DNA from: Palleronia aestuarii
Lineage (GTDB): Bacteria; Pseudomonadota; Alphaproteobacteria; Rhodobacterales; Rhodobacteraceae
DNA: 64,000 bases
Direction of reading: 5' to 3'
Assembly: GCF_003253995.1 (NCBI RefSeq)
Contig: NZ_QKZL01000001.1
Location: forward strand, 124,001 to 188,000
Position 1 is the first letter of the stretch, and every line of letters begins with the position of its first letter. The notes beneath the pieces were generated by a model that saw nothing but the letters and a program-made list of their open reading frames with translations, did not search any database and had not been told where the DNA came from. Shown piece by piece: positions 55,712-64,000 of the stretch. Both the position numbers and the translations under genes were made by a program.

Positions 55712-56458
55712 ATGCTGTCCATGAAACGTCTCGCCTGTCTTGCCGTCCTGGCCCTCGCCGCCTGCGCGCCTCCCGTGGCGGAGCGCGGCTACGGCGATCC
55801 CGGCGCCGCCCGGATTGGGCAAGGGGTCGGCCTCGGTGCGGATTACGGTATGGGCTATGGCGAGCCGACCTATGACGGCAGCTTCGACGGGGCGTCCTCC
55901 TCGGGTGCGGTCATTTCCGCCGACGAGCTCCGCGCGGCCGGATTGCCTGCGGGCGGTGCATCGGCGGGGCTGCCCGCGACCGATCCCGTCACTTCCGCGC
56001 CTCTCGACGCCCGGGCGCCCGTGTCCGTACCGGCCTCGGCGGGCGGCGTGAACGCGGCGAGCAGCCGGAACGTGGGGATCTCCGACGAGCAGAGCTTCGA
56101 AGCCGTCAGCGCGCGCGAGACGATCGAATCGGACGCGCAACGCCTGGCGCGTCAGGCGGCGGCCTATACCGTGATCCGTCCGACCGCCGTGCCGCGCCGC
56201 TCCGGCGCGGAGGGGCCGAACATCGTCTCCTTCGCCCTGTCGACCTCCAACCGGGTCGGCGAGCCGCTCTACCGCAGGGGCGGGATCGGCGGCGGGCGCG
56301 GCCAGCGCGCCTGCGCGCGCTACCCGTCGCCCGACCTCGCCCAGGAGGCGTTCCTCGAGCAGGGCGGGCCGCAGCGGGACCGCCTCGGGCTCGATCCAGA
56401 CGGCGACGGTTTTGCCTGCGCCTGGGATCCGGCGCCGTTCCGCGCGGCGCGCCGCTGA
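55712..56458 (+). CDS. Lipoprotein with a C-terminal excalibur-like calcium-binding motif
   Basis: A 248-residue predicted lipoprotein: leader with lipobox LALAAC (Cys about 19), a long Gly/Ala/Ser-rich variable region, and a C-terminal segment CARYPSPDLAQEAFLEQGG followed by GLDPDGDGFACAWDP, the DxDxDG-x-x-C loop of excalibur domains. The second Cys may pair with that in ACARYPS. The function is unknown, probably envelope-associated. The ATG at 55712 has GGAGGG eight bases upstream; the ATG at 55721 is also possible. It follows gatA by 34 bp. Confidence 0.8.
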   Translation: MLSMKRLACLAVLALAACAPPVAERGYGDPGAARIGQGVGLGADYGMGYGEPTYDGSFDGASSSGAVISADELRAAGLPAGGASAGLPATDPVTSAPLDARAPVSVPASAGGVNAASSRNVGISDEQSFEAVSARETIESDAQRLARQAAAYTVIRPTAVPRRSGAEGPNIVSFALSTSNRVGEPLYRRGGIGGGRGQRACARYPSPDLAQEAFLEQGGPQRDRLGLDPDGDGFACAWDPAPFRAARR

Positions 56459-57147
56459 TCCATACCGATCGACCCTCGCCCAATTGCGGGCCGCGTCGGG
56501 ACGACGCGGTGCCCGATCTCGTTGTCATCCACTATACCGCGATGGAGACCGCGGAGGCGGCGCTTGCCCGGCTGTGCGATCCCTGCGCCGAGGTTTCGGC
56601 CCATTGGCTGATCGACGAACGGGGCGTGCTCGTTCGGCTGGTCGCGGAGCCGGATCGGGCCTGGCATGCGGGCGCGGGCGCCTGGGGCGGAGTGACGGAC
56701 GTCAATTCGCGATCGATCGGGATCGAACTTGCCAACCGGGCCGGCACGCCCTTTCCGGCCCCGCAGATGGCCTCGCTCGAGCAGCTCCTCGACGGGATCA
56801 TGGCCCGCTGGGATGTGCCGCCCGAACGGGTGATCGGGCATTCCGATTGCGCGCCGGGGCGCAAGATCGATCCGGGACCGAAATTCGACTGGGCGCGCCT
56901 CGCCTTCGGCGGACGGGCGATTTCCGTTCCTCTTCGGGGTGGTGGGGATGCAGGGGACTGCGCGGCGTTCGTCGCGGCGATGCGGGTGGCGGGCTATACC
57001 GGATCGGACGACCCTGCGCTTCTCCTTGCCGCCCTGCGCCTGCGCCATCGGCCCTGGGCCGGGGGGCCGAGGGACGGGACCGACATGGCGCTCGCCCGCG
57101 ATCTCGCGCGGCGCTTTCCCGTTGACCGGACCCGGCCCGGCCCGTAA
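56455..57147 (+). CDS. N-acetylmuramoyl-L-alanine amidase (AmpD/AmiD type), start unusual
   Basis: An amidase_2-fold enzyme that cleaves the lactyl-L-Ala bond of muropeptides. Zinc-site and catalytic motifs: VVIHYTAM, SRSIGIELAN and VIGHSDCAPGRKIDPG. The C-terminal part (from about residue 155) is a peptidoglycan-binding-like helical region. The first standard start is a GTG at 56509, but the in-frame sequence before it reads HTDRPSPNCGPRRDDA, which matches the HPSPN-x-GPRR stretch found at the N terminus of relatives. There is no ATG, GTG or TTG for that stretch. A CTG at 56455 overlapping the upstream TGA is the best candidate, and I placed the start there with reservation. Confidence 0.75.
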   Translation: MIHTDRPSPNCGPRRDDAVPDLVVIHYTAMETAEAALARLCDPCAEVSAHWLIDERGVLVRLVAEPDRAWHAGAGAWGGVTDVNSRSIGIELANRAGTPFPAPQMASLEQLLDGIMARWDVPPERVIGHSDCAPGRKIDPGPKFDWARLAFGGRAISVPLRGGGDAGDCAAFVAAMRVAGYTGSDDPALLLAALRLRHRPWAGGPRDGTDMALARDLARRFPVDRTRPGP

Positions 57148-57150
57148 GCG

Positions 57151-57545
57151 AAGGGCCGCGCGGATGGCCGGATGACCGCGGCGCCCTTTCGGGGCTGTCG
57201 AGGAAAGTCCGGGCTCCGGAAAGCAACGGTGCCGGGTAACGCCCGGGCGGGGCAACCCGACGGAAAGCGCCACAGAAAACAGACCACCCCGGACGTGTCC
57301 GGGGCCAGGGTGAAACGGTGGGGTAAGAGCCCACCGGGGGGCCGGCAACGGCGCCCGCATGGCAAGCCCCACCGGGAGCAATGCCGAATAGGGATCCTGC
57401 GGGCCGCAAGGCCCAGGGCCGCTTTCGCCCAAGGGTCCGGGTAGGCAGCACGAGCGCATCGGCGACGATGCGCCCAGATGAATGGTCATCACCCGCCGCA
57501 AGGTGGGGACAGAACCCGGCTTACAGGCCATCCGCGCGCCCCTTC
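57151..57545 (+). ncRNA. rnpB: RNase P RNA (bacterial type A)
   Basis: This is the catalytic RNA of RNase P, which trims the 5' leader of tRNA precursors. The conserved core is easily read: GAGGAAAGTCCGGGCTCC at 57198-57215, then GGTAACGCC, ACAGAAAACAGACC, GTGAAACGGTGGGGTAAGAG, GGCAAGCCCCACC, AATGGTCATCACC, and GACAGAACCCGGCTTACAGG. The 5' and 3' ends pair (GGCCGCGCGGATGGCC with GGCCATCCGCGCG). Ends are approximate to within about 10 bases. The promoter should lie within the end of the amidase gene. Confidence 0.97.
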
Positions 57546-57639
57546 CAGGTTGACAGGTCGACCCGGAGGCGTAAAAGGCGGTTTCCGACTATTCCACGGG
57601 TTCCGGGTCGCACCGGCCCCGCCCGACGAGGAGAGCATC

Positions 57640-57807
57640 ATGGCGAAACCAACCACCATCAAGATCCGGCTGAATTCGACGGCCGATACCGGGCATTTCT
57701 ACGTGACGAAGAAGAACGCCCGCACGATGACGGAGAAGATGGTCGTCAAGAAGTACGATCCCGTCGCGCGCAAGCACGTCGATTACCGCGAAGGCAAGAT
57801 CAAGTGA
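57640..57807 (+). CDS. rpmG: Ribosomal protein L33
   Basis: A 55-residue ribosomal protein, beginning [18 protein letters not shown] and containing [15 protein letters not shown] and the [16 protein letters not shown] block. No Cys are present, so it is the zinc-free form. The ATG at 57640 is preceded by GAGGAGAG. It lies 95 bp after rnpB. Confidence 0.97.
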   Translation: MAKPTTIKIRLNSTADTGHFYVTKKNARTMTEKMVVKKYDPVARKHVDYREGKIK

Positions 57808-57810
57808 TCT

Positions 57811-57830
57811 GGCCGGCCTGAGGGCCGGTC
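57811..57830 (+). terminator. Hairpin directly after rpmG
   Basis: A stem of eight pairs (GGCCGGCC / GGCCGGTC with one G-T) and a TGAG loop, four bases after the rpmG stop. It lacks a T-run, so it is probably a processing stem ahead of the stronger terminator. Confidence 0.5.
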
Positions 57831-57852
57831 GCGCCTCGATCGACTGACGATC

Positions 57853-57894
57853 CGGCCCCGTTCTTCGCCACCGCGGCGCGAACGGGGTCGTTTT
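57853..57894 (+). terminator. Rho-independent terminator of rpmG
   Basis: A long hairpin with outer stem CGGCCCCGTTC / GAACGGGGTCG and inner CGCC / GGCG, followed by TTTTC at 57891. Confidence 0.8.
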
Positions 57895-57913
57895 CGTTGA
57901 GGCATCTCGCCGT

Positions 57914-58324
57914 TCACTCCCACCAGCGGTCGATCCGCGCGATGTCCGCGTCGCTCCAGCCGAAATGGTGGGCGAGTTCGTGGACGAGGATGTGGGCCAC
58001 GAGATCGCCGAGCGCGATGTCGCCGCGTGCGGCCCATTCGTCGAGGATCGGGCGGCGGTAGAGATGGATCGTGTCCGGCCCGTGCGGCTGGTCCGAGACC
58101 GATTTCTGCGTGAGCGGAATGCCGTCGTAGAGCCCGGTCAGACCGAACGCATCCTCGATCTCCAGTTCCTCGAGCAGCGCATCCTCCGCGAAATCCTCCA
58201 CGCGGAGTGCGACCTCGCGCGCGGCCCGGGCGAAATCGGGCGGCAGCGCGTCGATCGCCGCGCGCGCCAGATCCGCGATTTCCCCCGCATCGGGCGCGGT
58301 AAGCTCGTCGAAGGGCCCCGTCAT
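57914..58324 (-). CDS. Minimal zincin-type metallopeptidase family protein
   Basis: A 136-residue protein of the short acidic metallopeptidase family. The HExxH motif appears as HELAHHFGWSDADIARID near residues 115-132, which fits the gluzincin-like HELAHHFG pattern of this family. The N-terminal half is acidic and helical. It probably acts in the cytosol; the substrate is unknown. It lies six bases after the kinase gene on the same strand, suggesting one operon. Confidence 0.85.
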   Translation of the reverse strand: MTGPFDELTAPDAGEIADLARAAIDALPPDFARAAREVALRVEDFAEDALLEELEIEDAFGLTGLYDGIPLTQKSVSDQPHGPDTIHLYRRPILDEWAARGDIALGDLVAHILVHELAHHFGWSDADIARIDRWWE

Positions 58325-58329
58325 CGCCG

Positions 58330-59280
58330 TCAGAGCCGCTTGAGCGTGCAGGTCTCGTAGAGCCCGTCCGTCGTCTCACGGTCGCAGAGGCGCGTGGCGT
58401 CGGTCATCACCGCGTTCGACGCCGCCGCGACGCCGAAGCGCAGGCAGTCGGACGCCGGACGGTCCTCCGCCAGGGCAAGGGTAAAGGCACCGACGAAGCT
58501 GTCACCCGCGCCGACCTTGGAGCGCACCTCCACGGGCGCGCCCACCGCGTGCCAGCTCCCTTCCTCGGTGGAGAGGACCGAGCCGTCCGCACCCCGCGCG
58601 ACGATCACCATCTTCGCGACACCGCGCGCGACGAGATCCTCCGCAAAGCTGGCCGTGTCTTCCTTCGTGGGGAGGAGCCGGCCGGCGATCTCCTCCGCCT
58701 CCGCGTCGTCCATCCGAAGGAGATGCAGTGATTCGTGTGGCTTCTCGACGAGGTGATGGAGCGCGGGGCCCGACGTATCGACGATGAGCCGCGCCCGGCG
58801 TCCCGCAACGTGATCGGCGAGGATCGACGGGAAATCCTTGGCCACGCCCGGAGGCTGGGAGCCGGACAGGACCACGAGCGTGCCATCGCCGGTGGCCTGA
58901 TCGATCGAATCGAGCGCGCGGTCCACGTCGCCCGATTGCCACGACGGCCCCGGCATGACGAAGCGGAACTGCGAGCCGTTGCCCTCGTCGATGACGGAGA
59001 CCGATTGCCGCGTCTCGCCCGGCCCCTGGAACGCGACCGTCGCCACGCCTTCGTGAGCGAGCCTTTGAAGAAGCTGGGCACCGGTCGACCCGCCGATGGC
59101 GATGAGCGCGACCGCCTGGCCGCCAAGCTGCCTGATCGCGCGGGCCACGTTGATGCCGCCGCCGCCCGGATCGATCTGCGGCTCCGCGCAGCGCAGCTTC
59201 AGCTCCGGCGCGATGGAAGCGGTCGAAGTCGAGAAATCGACCGTCGGATTGAGCGTGATCGTCAGCATTGGTGCGCGCAT
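58330..59280 (-). CDS. PfkB-family sugar kinase (1-phosphofructokinase-like)
   Basis: A 316-residue ribokinase-family enzyme. It begins MLTITLNPTVDFSTS like 1-phosphofructokinases and has the sugar-binding GGGGINVARAI near 38-48. The anion hole and catalytic Asp are in VGAGDSFVGAFTLA near 262-275, as in PfkB. Substrate could be fructose-6-phosphate, fructose-1-phosphate or tagatose-6-phosphate; no PTS genes are nearby, so a minor phosphofructokinase (PfkB) is plausible. The ATG at 59280 or at 59268 can be used. Confidence 0.87.
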   Translation of the reverse strand: MRAPMLTITLNPTVDFSTSTASIAPELKLRCAEPQIDPGGGGINVARAIRQLGGQAVALIAIGGSTGAQLLQRLAHEGVATVAFQGPGETRQSVSVIDEGNGSQFRFVMPGPSWQSGDVDRALDSIDQATGDGTLVVLSGSQPPGVAKDFPSILADHVAGRRARLIVDTSGPALHHLVEKPHESLHLLRMDDAEAEEIAGRLLPTKEDTASFAEDLVARGVAKMVIVARGADGSVLSTEEGSWHAVGAPVEVRSKVGAGDSFVGAFTLALAEDRPASDCLRFGVAAASNAVMTDATRLCDRETTDGLYETCTLKRL

Positions 59281-59414
59281 GGTCCGTCTCCGTCGCTCGG
59301 GTCGGAGGAGTCATCGGGAATGCCCGCCGCCTATGCAACCGGGAAAGGGCGGCGCGGCGCTTTCTGGACATGGGCCGTCGCCTGTGGAAAGGGTCGCGCG
59401 ACAGGAGAGACGCC

Positions 59415-60734
59415 ATGACCACCACCCGCTTCGCCCCGTCGCCCACGGGCTACCTCCATATCGGCAACCTCCGCGCCGCGCTCTTCAACTGGCTTATCGC
59501 GCGGCAGGCGGGGGGGACGTTCATCCTGCGCCTCGACGATACCGATCCCGTCCGCTCGAAGCAGGAATATTCGGACGCGATCATGGAGGATCTCGAATGG
59601 CTGGGCCTCACCTGGGACCGGGTCGAGCGGCAGTCGCAGCGCCTCGACCGCTACGCCGATGCCGCCCAGCGCCTGCGCGAGGCTGGCCGCTTCTACGAGG
59701 CGTTCGAGACGCCGACGGAACTCGACCTGAAGCGCAAGAAACAGCTCAACATGGGGCGGCCCCCGGTCTACGATCGCGCGGCCCTCTCGCTTTCCGACGA
59801 GGAGAAGGCGCGGCTTCGTGCGGAACGGGGTGACGGCGTCTGGCGCTTCAAGCTCGACCATGCGCGGATCGAATGGGCGGACGGCATCCTCGGCGACATC
59901 TCCATCGACGCGGCGAGCGTCAGCGATCCGGTGCTCATCCGCGGCGACGGGCAGGTGCTCTACACGCTCGCGTCCGTCGTCGACGACACCGAGATGGGGG
60001 TAACGCATGTCGTGCGCGGCTCCGACCACGTGACGAACACGGCGACCCAGATCCAGATCATCGAGGCGCTCGGCGGGACTGTCCCGCAATTCGCGCATCA
60101 TTCGCTGCTGACCGGGCCGCAGGGCGAGGCGCTCTCGAAGCGTCTGGGGGCGCTTTCGCTGCGCGATTTCCGCGCCGGCGGGATCGAACCGATGGCGATC
60201 CTGAGCCTGATGGCTCGGCTCGGCTCGTCCGACCCCGTCGAGCTTCGCGGGGGTCTCGACGAACTGGTGGAGGGGTTCGACATCGCGCGGTTCGGCGCGG
60301 CTCCGACGAAATTCGACTCGGAGGATCTGAAGCCGATGACCGCCCGCGTGCTCGCCGCGCGACCCTATGAGGCGGTGTCGGACGAGATCGCGGCGCTGGG
60401 CGTCCCCGACGCCATCGCGCACGATTTCTGGTCCGTGGTGCGTGAGAACGTGGGCACCCGCGCCGATCTCGCCGCCTGGTGGATGCTGTTTCGCGACGGG
60501 CCCGCGATGAAGGAGGTCTCTCCCGAGGATGCGGATTTTGTGGAGACAGCCTGGGCGCTCCTGCCGCCGCATCCATACGGGCCCGAGGCGTGGTCGGTCT
60601 GGACGGAAGCGGTGAAGGAGAAGACCGGGCGGAAGGGCAAGTCGCTCTTCATGCCGCTTCGTCTCGCCGTGACCGGACAGGCGCGCGGCCCGGAAATGGC
60701 GCAGGTCCTGCCCTTGATGCAGAAGCCCCTCTAG
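59415..60734 (+). CDS. gltX: Glutamate-tRNA ligase
   Basis: A 439-residue class I aminoacyl-tRNA synthetase. HIGH motif is HIGN in APSPTGYLHIGNLRAALFN (residues 7-25); the KMSKS equivalent is EALSKRLG near residue 238. The size and these motifs fit the GltX2 type common in alphaproteobacteria. It may charge tRNA(Glu) and tRNA(Gln), with GatCAB correcting the latter. The ATG at 59415 has GGAGAG upstream. Its stop overlaps the convergent cyclotransferase by four bases. Confidence 0.96.
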   Translation: MTTTRFAPSPTGYLHIGNLRAALFNWLIARQAGGTFILRLDDTDPVRSKQEYSDAIMEDLEWLGLTWDRVERQSQRLDRYADAAQRLREAGRFYEAFETPTELDLKRKKQLNMGRPPVYDRAALSLSDEEKARLRAERGDGVWRFKLDHARIEWADGILGDISIDAASVSDPVLIRGDGQVLYTLASVVDDTEMGVTHVVRGSDHVTNTATQIQIIEALGGTVPQFAHHSLLTGPQGEALSKRLGALSLRDFRAGGIEPMAILSLMARLGSSDPVELRGGLDELVEGFDIARFGAAPTKFDSEDLKPMTARVLAARPYEAVSDEIAALGVPDAIAHDFWSVVRENVGTRADLAAWWMLFRDGPAMKEVSPEDADFVETAWALLPPHPYGPEAWSVWTEAVKEKTGRKGKSLFMPLRLAVTGQARGPEMAQVLPLMQKPL

Positions 60735-61348
60735 GGGGCCGGAATCGCCGGGCTCCGCGGGCGGGCATCGCGTCCGAGATCGGTGTCGGCGGGGGCCACG
60801 CGGCGCACCTCCAGCGTGTCGAGCCAGCGGTCTACCAATGCGATCTCCGCCGCCGAAAGCGTTTGCGCGCGGGGATAGAGTGCCGCGCTGCGGTCGTCGG
60901 CCACGGGCAGGTGCCAGTTTCCGGTCGTGCGGAAGAACCGCTCCACGCCGTCCTCCCCGAATTCGTCGAGGAAGCCCTGCACCACGACGTCGAGATAGCT
61001 CAAAAGGATCGGCCGGCTCTCGACATCCGTCGCCGTATCTACCGCGACGGCATAGACGGCGATGTCGATTTCGGGATCGAGCGGATGGCGGGTGCCGGGT
61101 GCTGGTACCCTCTCATAGGCCGCCTCCCGAAGATCGAGCGCGGCCCAGTCGTGGTTCGGCACGGGCGCGATGAGCCCGTCGATCTCCACCTCCGGGTCGG
61201 GATGCGCGGTCAGAAACGCGGCCGGGCGCAGGGTCGTCGCCCGCCATTCGCGCCGCCAGCCGGGCAGCGTGGCGGGATGCGCGGGGGCATAGGCGTGGGT
61301 GCGGCGATTGACGAGGCTGCCGTAGCCGAAGAAGTACGGGTCGGACAT
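60731..61348 (-). CDS. Gamma-glutamylcyclotransferase-fold protein
   Basis: A 205-residue protein with the GGCT/AIG2 N-terminal motif YFFGYGSLVNRRTH (residues 4-17) and a later AVYAVAVDT segment. Members of this fold convert gamma-glutamyl dipeptides or glutathione to 5-oxoproline; the substrate here is not determined. The start is the ATG at 61348. It is divergent from the glycine cleavage operon. Confidence 0.82.
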   Translation of the reverse strand: MSDPYFFGYGSLVNRRTHAYAPAHPATLPGWRREWRATTLRPAAFLTAHPDPEVEIDGLIAPVPNHDWAALDLREAAYERVPAPGTRHPLDPEIDIAVYAVAVDTATDVESRPILLSYLDVVVQGFLDEFGEDGVERFFRTTGNWHLPVADDRSAALYPRAQTLSAAEIALVDRWLDTLEVRRVAPADTDLGRDARPRSPAIPAP

Positions 61349-61429
61349 GCGCGCCGATCTGGCCCTTCGGAACCGGATTGGCAAGGGGTGGGGCGCTTGC
61401 CGTGCCGCGTCCTTCGTGCCAAGAGAGGG

Positions 61430-61592
61430 GGAGCGACGGGAGAATCCGGGCCTCGTGCCCGGTGCCGAAGGAGCATCCGCCCCGGTAAACTCTCAGGCAA
61501 CCGGACCGTCGCTCGGGACAGACTCTGGAGAGTGGCGCGGACGCGCCCGCCGACGGGATAACGATCTCAGGCGCAAGGGACAGAGGGGGCAT
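61430..61592 (+). promoter_or_regulatory. Tandem glycine riboswitch controlling gcvT-gcvH-gcvP
   Basis: Two glycine aptamers lie in the leader of gcvT. Aptamer 1 (about 61430-61513) is closed by AGCGACGG / CCGTCGCT and has the family core GCCGAAGGAGCA and ACTCTCAGGCAACCGGAC. A short linker GGGACAGACTC leads into aptamer 2 (about 61519-61592) with GGAGAGT, GCCGACGGGATAACGATCTCAGGCGCAAGGGACAGAGG. The small hairpin CGGGC-GGAT-GCCCG just downstream and the gcvT ribosome site form the likely expression platform. Glycine binding should turn on the cleavage genes. Confidence 0.95.
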
Positions 61593-61632
61593 TTGGACGG
61601 GCGGATGCCCGCCGCTTATGCTCGGAGGGCCC

Positions 61633-62763
61633 GTGACAGATCTGAAGACCACCCCGCTCAATGCGCTCCACCGGGAGCTCGGTGCAAAGCTCGTGCCCTT
61701 CGCGGGCTACGAGATGCCGGTGCAATATCCGATGGGCGTGATGAAGGAGCATGTCCATTGCCGCAGCGCGGCCGGACTTTTCGACGTGAGCCACATGGGA
61801 CAGATCGTCCTGCGTCACCGCTCGGGCGATGTGGAGGAGGCGGCGCGCGCGCTCGAGGCGCTTGTGCCCGTCGACGTCCTCGGCCTGAAGCCTGGTCGGC
61901 AGCGCTACGCCCTTCTGACGAATGCGGAGGGAGGCATCCTCGACGATCTTATGGTGGCGCGGCGCGACGATCACCTGTTCCTGGTGGTGAACGCGGCGCG
62001 GAAGGACGACGATCTTTCGCATCTCGCGACGCATCTGTCGGAGAGCTGCGAGGTCACCCCGCTGCCCGACCGCGCGCTCCTCGCGCTGCAAGGCCCGCGG
62101 GCGGAGGACGTGCTCGAGCAGATCGCGACCGGTGCCGCGGGAATGCGGTTCATGGACGTCGATAGTTTCGCGACCGAGTTCGGGGAGATCTGGGTCTCCC
62201 GGTCGGGCTATACAGGCGAGGACGGCTACGAGATCTCGGTCGGGGCGGACCGGGCCGAAGATTTCGCGCGCGCGCTCCTCGACCATCCCGTCGTCGCGCC
62301 GATCGGGCTCGGGGCGCGCGATTCGCTGCGGCTCGAGGCGGGGCTCTGCCTCCACGGCACCGATATCGACGAGACGACGAACCCGGTGGAGGCGAATCTC
62401 GTCTGGGCGATGCAGAAGGTCCGCCGCCCGGATGGCGGGCGCGCGGGCGGCTATCCAGGCGCCGAGCGCATCGCCCGCGAGCTCGAGACCGGGCCCCTAC
62501 GGCTCCGCGTCGGCCTCCTGCCCGAAGGCCGGGCACCGATCCGGGCAGGCGTGGAGCTATTCGCGCGGGAGAATGCGGATGCGCCCACGGGCACGGTGAC
62601 CTCCGGCGCGTTCGGGCCTTCGATCGAGCGGCCGATGGCCATGGGCTATGTCGGCATTGACGATTCCGCGGTAGGGACCAAAGTGTGGGCGGAACTCCGG
62701 GGCAGACGCGTTCCCGTCACCGTGACCGCCATGCCCTTCCGTCCTGCCACCTACAAACGCTGA
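61633..62763 (+). CDS. gcvT: Glycine cleavage T protein (aminomethyltransferase)
   Basis: A 376-residue enzyme transferring the aminomethyl carbon of glycine from lipoyl-GcvH to THF. It begins [19 protein letters not shown] and shows [21 protein letters not shown], the folate-binding [11 protein letters not shown], and [16 protein letters not shown]. The start is taken as GTG at 61633, which has GGAGGG four bases upstream. An ATG at 61618 would add five residues without a ribosome site. Confidence 0.96.
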   Translation: MTDLKTTPLNALHRELGAKLVPFAGYEMPVQYPMGVMKEHVHCRSAAGLFDVSHMGQIVLRHRSGDVEEAARALEALVPVDVLGLKPGRQRYALLTNAEGGILDDLMVARRDDHLFLVVNAARKDDDLSHLATHLSESCEVTPLPDRALLALQGPRAEDVLEQIATGAAGMRFMDVDSFATEFGEIWVSRSGYTGEDGYEISVGADRAEDFARALLDHPVVAPIGLGARDSLRLEAGLCLHGTDIDETTNPVEANLVWAMQKVRRPDGGRAGGYPGAERIARELETGPLRLRVGLLPEGRAPIRAGVELFARENADAPTGTVTSGAFGPSIERPMAMGYVGIDDSAVGTKVWAELRGRRVPVTVTAMPFRPATYKR

Positions 62764-62774
62764 GGCTTGAGCTG

Positions 62775-63140
62775 ATGAAATTCACCGAGGAACACGAATG
62801 GCTGCGCCCCGAGGATGACGAGGAAAACGTCGTCACCGTGGGCATCACCGAGCACGCCGCCGAGCAACTGGGCGATCTCGTCTTCGTCGAGCTGCCCGAG
62901 GAGGGACTGACGGTCGCCAAGGAGGACGAGGTCGTGGTGATCGAGAGCGTCAAGGCCGCCTCCGACATCATGGCGCCGGTCGATGGCGAGATCATCGAGG
63001 TCAACAGCGCGCTCGTCGAGAATCCCGCCCTTGTCAACGAGGACCCGCTGGGCGCCGGCTGGTTCTTCAAGATGCGGGTCGAGGACATGTCCGACCTGGA
63101 CGCGATGATGGACGAGGCCGCCTACAAGAAGTTCATCTGA
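62775..63140 (+). CDS. gcvH: Glycine cleavage H protein
   Basis: A 121-residue lipoyl carrier. It begins [15 protein letters not shown]; the lipoylated Lys is in [11 protein letters not shown] (about residue 59). It shuttles the aminomethyl group between GcvP, GcvT and the L protein. It follows gcvT by 11 bp. Confidence 0.97.
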   Translation: MKFTEEHEWLRPEDDEENVVTVGITEHAAEQLGDLVFVELPEEGLTVAKEDEVVVIESVKAASDIMAPVDGEIIEVNSALVENPALVNEDPLGAGWFFKMRVEDMSDLDAMMDEAAYKKFI

Positions 63141-63141
63141 A

Positions 63142-63164
63142 GGGTCCGGCCCACGGGCCGACCC
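63142..63164 (+). repeat. Intra-operon hairpin between gcvH and gcvP
   Basis: A stem GGGT-C-CGGCC / GGCCG-ACCC with one bulged C and a CACG loop, directly after the gcvH stop. There is no T-run. It could protect the gcvTH part of the mRNA and set different levels for gcvP. Confidence 0.45.
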
Positions 63165-63178
63165 GGAACGGAGACCCA

Positions 63179-64000
63179 ATGCCCTTCGAGCCGACCGAAT
63201 ACGACCCCTACGACTTCGCCAATCGCCGCCATATCGGACCCTCGCCCGACGAGATGGCAGCAATGCTGCGCGCCGTGGGGGTCGAGAGCCTCGACGCGCT
63301 GATCGACGAGACGGTGCCGGGCGCGATCCGACAAGATGCGCCGCTCGATTTCGGTCCAGCCCTGTCGGAGCGCGAGCTTCTCTGGCAGCTCAAGCAGGTG
63401 GCACGGAAGAACAAGGTCTTCTCCTCGATGATCGGGCAGGGCTATCACGGGACGGTCACGCCGCCCGCGATCCAGCGCAACATCCTCGAGAATCCGGCCT
63501 GGTACACGGCCTACACGCCCTACCAGCCGGAGATCAGCCAGGGCCGGCTGGAGGCGCTACTGAACTACCAGACGATGATCTGCGACCTTACCGGGCTCGA
63601 CGTGGCCAACGCCTCGCTGCTCGACGAGGCGACGGCGGCGGCGGAGGCGGTCACGATGGCCGAACGCGGATCGAAGTCGAAGGCGCGCGCGGTCTTCGTG
63701 GACCGCGAATGCCATCCCCAGAACATCGACGTGATCCGCACCCGCTGCGAGCCGCTCGGGATCGAGGTGATCGTGGGCGATCCGGCGGAGATGGACGCGG
63801 GCTCGGTCTTCGCGGGCATCTTCCAGTATCCCGGCACGCATGGCGGCCTTTCGGATTTCAGCGATCAGATCGCGGCGCTGCACGAGGCGCAGGGTCTGGG
63901 CATCGTCATCGCCGATCCGATGGCGCTGACGCTCCTGAAGGAGCCCGCCGCGATGGGCGCCGACATCGCCGTCGGATCGACCCAGCGCTTCGGCGTGCCG
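63179..64000 (+). CDS. gcvP: Glycine dehydrogenase (P protein), 5' part
   Basis: The first 274 residues of the large PLP-dependent glycine decarboxylase; the window ends inside the gene. It begins [20 protein letters not shown] and has [58 protein letters not shown], and [15 protein letters not shown], all typical of GcvP. The PLP lysine lies beyond the window. The ATG at 63179 is preceded by GGAACGGAG. Confidence 0.96.
   Translation, partial: MPFEPTEYDPYDFANRRHIGPSPDEMAAMLRAVGVESLDALIDETVPGAIRQDAPLDFGPALSERELLWQLKQVARKNKVFSSMIGQGYHGTVTPPAIQRNILENPAWYTAYTPYQPEISQGRLEALLNYQTMICDLTGLDVANASLLDEATAAAEAVTMAERGSKSKARAVFVDRECHPQNIDVIRTRCEPLGIEVIVGDPAEMDAGSVFAGIFQYPGTHGGLSDFSDQIAALHEAQGLGIVIADPMALTLLKEPAAMGADIAVGSTQRFGVP

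Overview
The window is one continuous stretch of high-GC, gene-dense chromosome. Gene content and order point to an alphaproteobacterium of the Rhodobacteraceae/Roseobacter type. The main clues are the ctaB-small protein-ctaG-coxC-surf1-thrC-M16 peptidase string, the purA-DUF2842 pair, hflK-hflC-DUF2065-degP, a Tad locus with an OmpA lipoprotein and a TadV peptidase, a GTTC-N7-GTTC LexA box, and a glycine riboswitch in front of gcvT. I cannot name a species. I see no insertion sequence, prophage, CRISPR array, rRNA or tRNA. Almost everything is core genome.

Layout. 1-336: 5' part of folD (minus strand). 467-3676: pdeM and its DEXH helicase, two members of the 'ligase-associated' DNA-repair set. 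3734-5041: an AAA+ ATPase of unknown role. 5164-15464: a Tad (Flp) pilus locus on the minus strand, read flp, cpaB, cpaC, ompA, cpaE, cpaF, tadB, tadC, two TPR lipoproteins, tadV. A lytic transglycosylase (15822-16664) diverges from the pilin. 16661-17982: 3-oxoacid CoA-transferase scoAB. 18197-19057: a sulfotransferase-like gene. 19104-23120: topA and dprA. 23216-24640: tldD.

24821-32553: aa3-type cytochrome c oxidase subunits II and III with assembly genes, running without real gaps into threonine synthase, an M16 peptidase and a GNAT acetyltransferase. 32624-36582: an exported metallo-beta-lactamase-fold protein, an FAD-linked hydroxyacid dehydrogenase, a TerB-like protein, a MipA/OmpV porin-like protein and a CsbD-like stress protein. 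36681-42874: pyrG, secG, purA, DUF2842, a large acidic conserved unknown and thiamine diphosphokinase. 43006-49338: rpiA, gor, hflKC, DUF2065, degP. 49415-49810: a stand-alone fragment of the DnaE2 C-terminal OB domain directly under a LexA box. 49907-57147: ferredoxin, purD, xseA, a ceramidase-like membrane protein, gatCA, an excalibur-type lipoprotein and an amidase. 57151-57545: RNase P RNA, followed by rpmG. 57914-61348: a minimal zincin, a PfkB-type kinase, gltX and a gamma-glutamylcyclotransferase. 61430-64000: a tandem glycine riboswitch controlling gcvT-gcvH-gcvP, with gcvP cut by the window end.

No clearly new multi-gene system is visible. The most unusual observation is the 125-residue DnaE2 OB-domain remnant with its own LexA-overlapped promoter and a probable leaderless start. 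Other points of interest are a poly-C/G-quadruplex tract and a CtrA-like site at dprA, the conserved unknown at 40531-42075, the unassigned AAA+ ATPase beside the Tad locus, a long acidic tail on CoxB, an insertion in glutathione reductase, and an amidase whose family-typical N terminus lies upstream of any ATG, GTG or TTG.
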